Origin: Nitrincola alkalilacustris
Lineage (GTDB): Bacteria; Pseudomonadota; Gammaproteobacteria; Pseudomonadales; Balneatricaceae
Reading direction: 5' to 3'
Assembly: GCF_008973755.1 (NCBI RefSeq)
Contig: NZ_WBOM01000008.1
Span: 62,001 to 126,000 of the forward strand
Length of the DNA stretch: 64,000 nucleotides
A program made the translations under genes and the position numbers. Positions 58,121 to 64,000 of the stretch are shown piece by piece. The notes below the pieces were generated by a model. That model searched no databases. It saw only the letters and a list, made by a program, of their open reading frames with translations, and was not told where the DNA came from. Every line of letters starts with the position of its first letter. Positions within the stretch are counted from its first letter, which is position 1.

Positions 58121-58726
58121 ATGAATTTGAATCTGACAGGAGCCAACGGTTCGGTCGAAGTATCCGAGCTGATTTTTGGCAAAGAGTTTAACGAGTCTCT
58201 GGTTCACCAGGTTGTCACTGCCTATCTGGCAGGTGGCCGTCAGGGTAGCAAGGCTCAGAAGAATCGTTCTGCTGTATCTGGTGGTGGCGCCAAGCCTTTC
58301 CGTCAGAAAGGTACAGGTCGTGCCCGTGCAGGTACTATCCGTTCGCCTCTGTGGCGTTCAGGTGGTGTGACCTTCGCTGCATCACCACGTGACTATGCGC
58401 AGAAAGTGAACAAGAAGATGTACCGTGCTGCCATGCGCTGCATTCTGTCTGAATTGGTACGTCAGGATCGTTTGGTTGTTGTTGAGTCTCTCAATATGGC
58501 TGAGCCAAAAACCAAACAGTTTGTTGCACGAATGAAAGAGCTTGAGCTTTCTAATGCTCTGCTGATTACAGAAGAAGTAGAAGTGAATCTGTATCTGGCA
58601 GCGCGTAATGTCCCGCATGTTGATGTGCGTGATGTTGCGGCGATTGACCCGGTCAGTCTGGTTGGCTTTGACAAGGTTGTTGTGACAGCGTCTGCTCTTA
58701 AGAAAATTGACGAGGTGTTGGCATGA
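58121..58726 (+). CDS. rplD: 50S ribosomal protein L4
   Basis: L4 lines the exit tunnel and in E. coli represses the S10 operon. The 201-residue protein has the tunnel loop with [19 protein letters not shown]. It overlaps rplW by four bases (ATGA). Because the S10 leader is short here, L4 feedback of the E. coli type may be absent. Confidence 0.98.
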   Translation: MNLNLTGANGSVEVSELIFGKEFNESLVHQVVTAYLAGGRQGSKAQKNRSAVSGGGAKPFRQKGTGRARAGTIRSPLWRSGGVTFAASPRDYAQKVNKKMYRAAMRCILSELVRQDRLVVVESLNMAEPKTKQFVARMKELELSNALLITEEVEVNLYLAARNVPHVDVRDVAAIDPVSLVGFDKVVVTASALKKIDEVLA

Positions 58727-59019
58727 ATCCGGAACGCATCTACAAAGTGTTGTTGGGGCCTCACATCTCTGAGAAAGCGACGATCGTTGCAGATGGCTCA
58801 CAACAGGTTGTTTTTCGAGTAGCCAAAGATGCTACCAAGCCTGAAATCAAGAAAGCAGTTGAAGAGCTTTTCAATGTTAAAGTTGATGGCGTGAACGTGC
58901 TGACCACTAAGGGCAAGACCAAGCGCACCGTGCGTGGTCTGGGTAAACGCTCTGATGTGCGTAAGGCATATGTTCGCCTCGCTGATGGCTCAGAAATTGA
59001 TTTCCTGGCTGGCGAATAA
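58723..59019 (+). CDS. rplW: 50S ribosomal protein L23
   Basis: L23 sits at the tunnel exit and docks trigger factor and SRP. The 98-residue protein begins [20 protein letters not shown] and has the extended loop [20 protein letters not shown]. It overlaps rplD by four bases and precedes rplB by 11. Confidence 0.98.
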   Translation: MNPERIYKVLLGPHISEKATIVADGSQQVVFRVAKDATKPEIKKAVEELFNVKVDGVNVLTTKGKTKRTVRGLGKRSDVRKAYVRLADGSEIDFLAGE

Positions 59020-59030
59020 GGGGTTGAATC

Positions 59031-59858
59031 ATGGCAATTATTAAAGCAAAGCCTACCTCTGCCGGACGTCGTCACGTCATCAAGGTGGTAGGGGCTGACC
59101 TGCATAAGGGCAGACCTTTATCCTCTCTGGTAGAGAAGAAAAGCAAGACGGGTGGACGTAACCATAATGGTCGTATCACTACTCGTCATATCGGTGGTGG
59201 TCATAAGCAGCTGTATCGCGTCATTGACTTCCGTCGGAACAAAGATGGTATCCCTGGCATCATCGAGCGCCTGGAATATGATCCAAACCGTACTGCACAT
59301 ATCGCACTGGTGAAGTATCTCGACGGTGAGCGTCGTTACATCATTGCACCGAAAGGTCTGCAGGCCGGCGCACAGGTTATCTCAGGTGAAAACCCGGATA
59401 TTAAAGTGGGTAACACCATGCCTCTGCGTAATGTCCCGCTGGGTAGTACTATCCACTGTATCGAGCTGAAGCCGGGTAAGGGTGCGCAGATGGCGCGTTC
59501 TGCTGGTGCATCCGCTCAGTTGGTGGCGCGTGATGGCGCGTACGTAACGCTCCGTCTGCGTTCTGGTGAAGTGCGCAAGGTTCTGGCTGAATGCCGTGCT
59601 ACGTTGGGCGAGGTCAGCAATGCTGAACACTCTCTGCGTCAGCTGGGTAAAGCTGGTGCAAAACGTTGGCGTGGTGTGCGCCCGACCGTTCGTGGTGTTG
59701 CGATGAACCCGGTCGATCACCCGCATGGTGGTGGTGAAGGACGTACTTCAGGTGGCCGTCATCCGGTTACTCCCTGGGGTGTTCCGACCAAAGGTCATAA
59801 AACCCGCAAGAACAAGCGTACCAATAAGCTTATTGTACGCCGTCGAAGCGCTAAGTAA
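59031..59858 (+). CDS. rplB: 50S ribosomal protein L2
   Basis: L2 is required for subunit joining and peptidyl transferase. The 275-residue protein carries the conserved [19 protein letters not shown] and the C-terminal [20 protein letters not shown] with the essential histidine. Confidence 0.99.
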   Translation: MAIIKAKPTSAGRRHVIKVVGADLHKGRPLSSLVEKKSKTGGRNHNGRITTRHIGGGHKQLYRVIDFRRNKDGIPGIIERLEYDPNRTAHIALVKYLDGERRYIIAPKGLQAGAQVISGENPDIKVGNTMPLRNVPLGSTIHCIELKPGKGAQMARSAGASAQLVARDGAYVTLRLRSGEVRKVLAECRATLGEVSNAEHSLRQLGKAGAKRWRGVRPTVRGVAMNPVDHPHGGGEGRTSGGRHPVTPWGVPTKGHKTRKNKRTNKLIVRRRSAK

Positions 59859-59870
59859 GAGGATACAGCT

Positions 59871-60149
59871 GTGCCACGTTCACTGAAGAAAGGTCCATTT
59901 ATCGACCTTCACCTGCTGAAAAAGGTAGAAGCTGCAGTCGATGCAAACGATCGTCGTCCAATTAAAACCTGGTCACGTCGTTCCACAGTCTTTCCGCACT
60001 TTGTGGGTTTGACGATTGCGGTACATAACGGCCGCCAGCATGTTCCAGTGTTTATCACTGAAGATATGGTTGGTCATAAACTGGGTGAGTTTGCTGCTAC
60101 ACGTACGTTCCGCGGACATGCAGCTGACAAGAAGGCCAAGAAGAAGTAA
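59871..60149 (+). CDS. rpsS: 30S ribosomal protein S19
   Basis: S19 contacts the head of the small subunit beside S13. The 92-residue protein starts with GTG after AAGAGGA and begins [19 protein letters not shown]; the C-terminal [16 protein letters not shown] is typical. Confidence 0.98.
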   Translation: MPRSLKKGPFIDLHLLKKVEAAVDANDRRPIKTWSRRSTVFPHFVGLTIAVHNGRQHVPVFITEDMVGHKLGEFAATRTFRGHAADKKAKKK

Positions 60150-60161
60150 GGGAGTATGGTG

Positions 60162-60491
60162 ATGGAAGTAGTTGCCAAGCACAAAGGTGCCCGCATCTCC
60201 CCTCAGAAGGCCCGTCTGGTTGCTGATCAGATTCGTGGAAAGTCTGTGGGTGAAGCTCTGGATATTCTGGCGTTCAGCAACAAAAAAGCTGCTGTTCTGG
60301 TCAAGAAGGTGCTGGATTCCGCTATCGCTAACGCGGAGCATAATGAAGGCGCTGATGTTGATGAGTTGCGTGTTTCCGCAATTTTCGTCGATGAAGGCAT
60401 GACCATGAAACGCATCCGGCCACGAGCTAAAGGGCGCGCTGATCGCATCCTTAAGCGTTCGTCACATATCACCGTCAAGGTGGCCGATTAA
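60162..60491 (+). CDS. rplV: 50S ribosomal protein L22
   Basis: L22 reaches into the exit tunnel. The frame has ATG codons at 60156 and 60162; AAGGGAG ends seven bases before 60162 and only one before 60156, so the 109-residue [20 protein letters not shown] form is chosen. The C-terminal [20 protein letters not shown] loop is intact. Confidence 0.97.
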   Translation: MEVVAKHKGARISPQKARLVADQIRGKSVGEALDILAFSNKKAAVLVKKVLDSAIANAEHNEGADVDELRVSAIFVDEGMTMKRIRPRAKGRADRILKRSSHITVKVAD

Positions 60492-60514
60492 GAGCTGACT
60501 GCTAGGAGATCGTT

Positions 60515-61198
60515 ATGGGTCAGAAAGTACATCCGACCGGTATACGGCTTGGGATTGTCAAAGAACACACTTCTGTGTGGTACGCTGACAAATCCAGCTA
60601 TGCCAGTAAGCTGCTGAACGATCTTCAGGTGCGCAAGTACCTGGAGCAGCGGCTGAAAAATGCGTCTGTGAGCCGAATTGATATTGAGCGTCCGGCTCAG
60701 AACGCAAAAATCACCATCCACACTGCTCGTCCCGGTATTGTTATCGGCAAGAAAGGTGAGGATGTAGAGACGCTGCGTAACGCTGTGTCTGAAATGATGG
60801 GTGTGCCTGTGCACATCAACATCGAAGAGGTTCGTAAGCCTGATCTTGACGCCAAACTGGTTGCGCAGAGTGTTGCCAATCAGCTGGAGCGTCGTGTCAT
60901 GTTCCGCCGCGCAATGAAGCGTGCAGTGCAGAATGCGATGCGTCTTGGTGCCAAGGGTATCAAGATTCAGGTAGGTGGTCGTCTTGGTGGTGCTGAGATT
61001 GCCCGTACTGAGTGGTATCGTGAAGGTCGTGTACCTCTGCATACCCTGCGTGCGGACATCGATTACGCTACCTATGAAGCGCACACAACTTACGGTGTGA
61101 TTGGCGTTAAAGTCTGGGTCTTCAAGGGAGAAGTTCTTGGTGGTATCGAACAGGTACGTGCCGAGAAGAATGCTCCTAAGAAGAAAGGAACTAAGTGA
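60515..61198 (+). CDS. rpsC: 30S ribosomal protein S3
   Basis: S3 is at the mRNA entry site and contributes to helicase activity. The 227-residue protein begins [18 protein letters not shown], has the KH-domain motif [15 protein letters not shown] and the C-terminal [19 protein letters not shown]. The stop is eleven bases before rplP. Confidence 0.98.
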   Translation: MGQKVHPTGIRLGIVKEHTSVWYADKSSYASKLLNDLQVRKYLEQRLKNASVSRIDIERPAQNAKITIHTARPGIVIGKKGEDVETLRNAVSEMMGVPVHINIEEVRKPDLDAKLVAQSVANQLERRVMFRRAMKRAVQNAMRLGAKGIKIQVGGRLGGAEIARTEWYREGRVPLHTLRADIDYATYEAHTTYGVIGVKVWVFKGEVLGGIEQVRAEKNAPKKKGTK

Positions 61199-61209
61199 GG
61201 TAAACGTCA

Positions 61210-61623
61210 ATGCTGCAACCAAAACGACTGAAATACCGCAAGGTAATGAAAGGCCGTAACCGCGGCCTGGCGCAGCGTGGCAACAAGGTCAGCTTTGGCG
61301 AGTATGCGCTGAAAGCGACTGGTCGCGGTCGTATTACAGCGCGTCAGATCGAAGCTGCACGTCGTACCATGACTCGTCATGTTAAGCGTGGTGGTAAGAT
61401 CTGGATCCGTGTTTTTCCGGATAAGCCAATTACGACCAAGCCACTTGAAGTCCGTATGGGTAAGGGTAAGGGTAACGTCGAGTACTGGGTAGCGCAGATT
61501 CAGCCGGGTAAAGTCCTGTTTGAAATCAGCGGTGTCAACGAAGAACTCGTTAACGAAGCCTTTGGTCTGGCCGCCGCCAAGCTGCCTGTGACTACAACTA
61601 TTGTTAAGCGGACGGTGATGTGA
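61210..61623 (+). CDS. rplP: 50S ribosomal protein L16
   Basis: L16 helps position tRNA in the A site. The 137-residue protein begins [19 protein letters not shown] and contains [20 protein letters not shown]. The stop overlaps the rpmC start by one base (TGATG). Confidence 0.98.
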   Translation: MLQPKRLKYRKVMKGRNRGLAQRGNKVSFGEYALKATGRGRITARQIEAARRTMTRHVKRGGKIWIRVFPDKPITTKPLEVRMGKGKGNVEYWVAQIQPGKVLFEISGVNEELVNEAFGLAAAKLPVTTTIVKRTVM

Positions 61624-61814
61624 TGAAAGCAACCGAACTGCGCGATAAGTCCGCAGAAGAGCTTCAGCAGGCGCTGCTGGGTCTTCTGAAAGACCAGTTT
61701 AATCTGCGGATGCAAAGAGCGACTGGGCAACTGGCTCAGAACCACCTGATGAGTCAGGTTCGTCGCGATATTGCACGCGTTAAAACTGTACTCAGACAGA
61801 AGGCAGGTGCATAA
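61623..61814 (+). CDS. rpmC: 50S ribosomal protein L29
   Basis: L29 is a small helical hairpin protein beside the tunnel exit. The 63-residue [20 protein letters not shown] form starts at ATG 61623, inside the rplP stop; its length equals that of E. coli L29. It abuts rpsQ directly. Confidence 0.97.
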   Translation: MKATELRDKSAEELQQALLGLLKDQFNLRMQRATGQLAQNHLMSQVRRDIARVKTVLRQKAGA

Positions 61815-62078
61815 ATGAGCGCTGAAAAACGTACCCGTACTGTGACCGGCAAGGTTATCAGTGACAAGATGGACAAAACCATCACAGTGCTGGTTGAGCG
61901 TAAAGTGAAGCATCCTATTTATGGGAAATTTGTTAAGCGTTCAACCAAGCTGCACGCTCATGACGAAAAGAATGAGTGCCATTCAGGTGACCTGGTAACG
62001 ATCGCTGAAACGCGTCCGTTATCAAAAACCAAGACTTGGGCACTGATACGCATTGAAGAGCGCGCAGCGAAGGTGTAA
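61815..62078 (+). CDS. rpsQ: 30S ribosomal protein S17
   Basis: S17 binds the 5' domain of 16S rRNA. The 87-residue protein has [20 protein letters not shown] and the [10 protein letters not shown] end. It is the last gene of the E. coli-type S10 operon. Its final codons form the left arm of a hairpin described separately. Confidence 0.98.
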   Translation: MSAEKRTRTVTGKVISDKMDKTITVLVERKVKHPIYGKFVKRSTKLHAHDEKNECHSGDLVTIAETRPLSKTKTWALIRIEERAAKV

Positions 62079-62095
62079 TATACTGCACCTTCGCT
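62066..62095 (+). terminator. Hairpin across the rpsQ stop codon
   Basis: AGCGAAGGTG (last rpsQ codons) and CACCTTCGCT form a 10-bp perfect stem, with the TAA stop in the loop. There is no long U-tract. A second, weaker stem CCTGTCAG/CTGGCAGG lies within 62104-62136. The site corresponds to the S10/spc operon boundary of E. coli, so partial termination or mRNA processing is likely. Confidence 0.4.
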
Positions 62096-62157
62096 CCATT
62101 TGCCCTGTCAGTTCGAAAATGTAGCGCTGGCAGGTAAAACAGTATTTGGAGTAGACC

Positions 62158-62526
62158 ATGATTCAGACTGAATCGATGCTTGATGTCGCTGACAACAGCG
62201 GTGCCAAGCGCGTGATGTGTATTAAGGTCCTGGGTGGTTCTCACCGCCGCTACGCACGTGTCGGAGACATTATTAAAGTCACCGTCAAGGAAGCGATTCC
62301 TCGTGGCAAGGTAAAGAAAGGCCAGGTTCTTAAAGCAGTCGTAGTACGTACCCGTAAAGGTGTTCGTCGTCCTGATGGTTCACTGATCCGCTTTGATACA
62401 AACTCAGCGGTTCTGTTGAACAACAACGATGCCCCTATCGGAACACGTATCTTCGGCCCAGTAACGCGTGAGCTTCGTACTGAGAAGTTCATGAAGATCA
62501 TTTCCCTGGCGCCTGAAGTGCTGTAA
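62158..62526 (+). CDS. rplN: 50S ribosomal protein L14
   Basis: L14 lies at the subunit interface. The 122-residue protein begins [20 protein letters not shown] and contains the [20 protein letters not shown] signature. It is the first gene of the spc group; no clear promoter was found in the 79-base gap after rpsQ. Confidence 0.98.
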   Translation: MIQTESMLDVADNSGAKRVMCIKVLGGSHRRYARVGDIIKVTVKEAIPRGKVKKGQVLKAVVVRTRKGVRRPDGSLIRFDTNSAVLLNNNDAPIGTRIFGPVTRELRTEKFMKIISLAPEVL

Positions 62527-62557
62527 AGACTAGGCTTTTTATTGAGCAAGTCTACGT

Positions 62558-62589
62558 AAAACGCCAAGCTCGAAAGGGTTTGGCGTTTT
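62558..62589 (+). terminator. Terminator-like hairpin between rplN and rplX
   Basis: AAAACGCCAA and TTGGCGTTTT form a perfect 10-bp stem with a 12-base loop; the last four bases of the stem are T, but AAGC follows. It lies in a 102-base gap that is only a few bases in E. coli. It could attenuate downstream genes or be an RNase site. Confidence 0.5.
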
Positions 62590-62628
62590 AAGCATGAGAG
62601 GGTAGCAGGAAAGGACATAGGTATAGCA

Positions 62629-62952
62629 ATGCGTAAAATTCGTCGTAACGATGAAATAATCGTTATCGCAGGTAAAGATAAAGGCAAGCGTGGCAAAGTC
62701 ATGCGCGTGCTGGCGAATGATCGCCTGATCGTATCTGGCATCAACATGATCAAGAAGCACCAGAAACCAAACCCAATGGCCGGGCGTCAGGGTGGAATCG
62801 TTGAGAAGGAAGCATCAATTGCGACTTCTAACGTGGCCATCTTTAACCCAGCTACCGGCAAGGGTGATCGTGTTGGCTTCAAACAACTCGAAGACGGCAC
62901 CAAGGTACGCTTCTACAAGTCCAACGGCGAAACTGTCGTTGGTGATAAGTAA
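62629..62952 (+). CDS. rplX: 50S ribosomal protein L24
   Basis: L24 is one of two assembly-initiator proteins of the large subunit. The 107-residue protein starts [20 protein letters not shown], the KOW motif region, and has [19 protein letters not shown]. It is 14 bases upstream of rplE. Confidence 0.98.
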   Translation: MRKIRRNDEIIVIAGKDKGKRGKVMRVLANDRLIVSGINMIKKHQKPNPMAGRQGGIVEKEASIATSNVAIFNPATGKGDRVGFKQLEDGTKVRFYKSNGETVVGDK

Positions 62953-62966
62953 GAGAGGTTGGTGCA

Positions 62967-63506
62967 ATGTCCAGATTGAAAGCCCTGTACGAAACAGAAT
63001 TGAAACAGAAGCTCAAAGAAGAGCTGAACAGCCCGAATGTCATGGCGGTACCACGTATCACCAAGATCACCTTGAACATGGGTGTGGGCGAAGCTATTGG
63101 TGATAAGAAACAGCTTGATAACGCTGTCGTTGATCTGACTGCCATTGCTGGTCAGAAACCGGTTGTTACTAACGCGCGCAAGTCAATTGCTGGCTTTAAA
63201 GTGCGTGAAGGCTGGCCGATCGGCTGCAAGGTGACCCTGCGCGGTGAGCGTATGTGGGAATTCCTTGATCGCCTGGTCGACGTTGCTATTCCGCGTGTTC
63301 GCGATTTCCGTGGTCTGAACCCCAAGTCCTTTGATGGACGTGGCAACTACAGCATGGGTGTCAAAGAGCAGATCATCTTCCCTGAGATCGAGTACGACAA
63401 AGTCGACAAGATGCGTGGTTTGGATATCACTATCACCACCACTGCGAAAAGCAATGATGAGGGTCGCGCTTTGCTGACCGCTCTGCAGTTGCCGTTCCGT
63501 AAATAA
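62967..63506 (+). CDS. rplE: 50S ribosomal protein L5
   Basis: L5 binds 5S rRNA and contacts P-site tRNA. The 179-residue protein has [20 protein letters not shown] and [27 protein letters not shown] precedes the ATG. Confidence 0.98.
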   Translation: MSRLKALYETELKQKLKEELNSPNVMAVPRITKITLNMGVGEAIGDKKQLDNAVVDLTAIAGQKPVVTNARKSIAGFKVREGWPIGCKVTLRGERMWEFLDRLVDVAIPRVRDFRGLNPKSFDGRGNYSMGVKEQIIFPEIEYDKVDKMRGLDITITTTAKSNDEGRALLTALQLPFRK

Positions 63507-63522
63507 GACTGGGATAGATAAT

Positions 63523-63828
63523 ATGGCCAAGACTTCTATGAAGAACCGCGAGCACAAGCGCACCGCTCTGGCAGATAAGTTTGCTGCCAAGCGCGCTCAG
63601 CTGAAAGCGGTTATTTTAAGCTCTGCCTCTTCTGATGAAGAGCGCTGGGAAGCACAGGTTGCGCTGCAGAAACTGCCGCGTGACTCTAGCCCTGTCCGTC
63701 AGGTGCGTCGTTGTCAGATAACTGGGCGTCCACATGCGGTTTACCGCAAGTTCGGTCTTTGCCGTAACCAGTTACGTGAAGCAGCGATGCGCGGAGACGT
63801 ACCGGGTCTGAAGAAGGCAAGCTGGTAA
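63523..63828 (+). CDS. rpsN: 30S ribosomal protein S14
   Basis: S14 is in the head of the small subunit. At 101 residues this is the long, zinc-free form: the segment [20 protein letters not shown] has two Cys rather than the four of the short C+ type. The basic N-terminus [19 protein letters not shown] is standard. Confidence 0.98.
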   Translation: MAKTSMKNREHKRTALADKFAAKRAQLKAVILSSASSDEERWEAQVALQKLPRDSSPVRQVRRCQITGRPHAVYRKFGLCRNQLREAAMRGDVPGLKKASW

Positions 63829-63907
63829 GCTTGTCAAACGGTAAGCACGGTGGTCAGGGCAGCTTGCTGCTACCGCACCGCGCTGCACAATCGAGGAAGT
63901 ATAAAGC

Positions 63908-64000
63908 ATGAGTATGCAAGATACCCTGGCAGATATGTTCACACGTATCCGCAATGGGCATATGGCTGAGAAAAGCGTCGTTGCCATGCCATCCTCCAAG
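63908..64000 (+). CDS. rpsH: 30S ribosomal protein S8, N-terminal part cut by the window edge
   Basis: The ATG at 63908, behind GAGGAAG, opens 31 codons that run to the last base. The peptide begins [20 protein letters not shown], which is the S8 N-terminus. In E. coli S8 is the translational repressor of the spc operon. The remaining about 100 residues lie beyond the window. Confidence 0.95.
   Translation, partial: MSMQDTLADMFTRIRNGHMAEKSVVAMPSSK

Overview
The window is a 64 kb stretch of core chromosome from a gammaproteobacterium. Protein sequences, the order ubiD-fre, argH divergent from hemC-hemD-hemX-hemY, ssrS-ygfA with zapA/zapB-like genes and pepP-ubiH-ubiI, and the block birA-coaX-tRNAs-tuf-tRNA(Trp)-secE-nusG-rplKAJL-rpoBC-rpsLG-fusA-tuf-S10/spc all fit the Oceanospirillales/Pseudomonadales side of the class (an Oceanospirillaceae-like marine or halophilic aerobe is the best guess). 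That placement is inference from gene order and protein similarity; there is no 16S gene here.

Positions 1-8600 hold a chemotaxis transducer, DNA polymerase IV (dinB), an unrecognised 171-residue protein, an EamA/DMT exporter, exopolyphosphatase (ppx) divergent from thioredoxin (trxA), and rho with a long, C-rich, G-poor leader. Positions 8600-15500 carry ubiD-fre facing the tightly overlapped hemCDXY operon. Between these convergent units lies a cluster of short near-identical repeats ending in a 26-bp-arm hairpin. Positions 15500-25100 carry argH, a GcvR-like double-ACT protein, an AEC permease, a 41-residue membrane peptide gene behind a PurR/LacI-type palindrome, 6S RNA plus 5-formyl-THF cyclo-ligase, the cell-division genes zapA and a zapB-like coiled coil, and ygfB-pepP-ubiH-ubiI.

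Positions 25100-38600 carry gcvT-gcvH (no gcvP nearby), rlmI, an aldo-keto reductase, a HAD phosphatase next to rppH-ptsP, an NRDE protein, a TSUP permease, then lgt, thyA, folA, birA and coaX. A 52-residue membrane peptide sits where related genomes are remembered to have a SPOR-domain gene.

From 38600 to the right edge the window is the transcription/translation supercluster. A strong promoter drives tRNA-Thr(UGU), Tyr(GUA), Gly(UCC) and Thr(GGU), then a terminator-like hairpin and tuf copy 1, tRNA-Trp, secE-nusG, the L11 and L10-beta units, rpsL-rpsG-fusA-tuf copy 2, and the S10 and spc operons up to the first 31 codons of rpsH. The two tuf genes encode identical proteins and look identical at DNA level except for two bases near the start.

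No mobile element with a transposase, no CRISPR array, no phage genes and no toxin-antitoxin or defence locus was seen. The window is overwhelmingly conserved housekeeping sequence. The unusual items are regulatory hairpins, the repeat cluster, two short membrane-peptide genes and one unrecognised conserved-looking protein.
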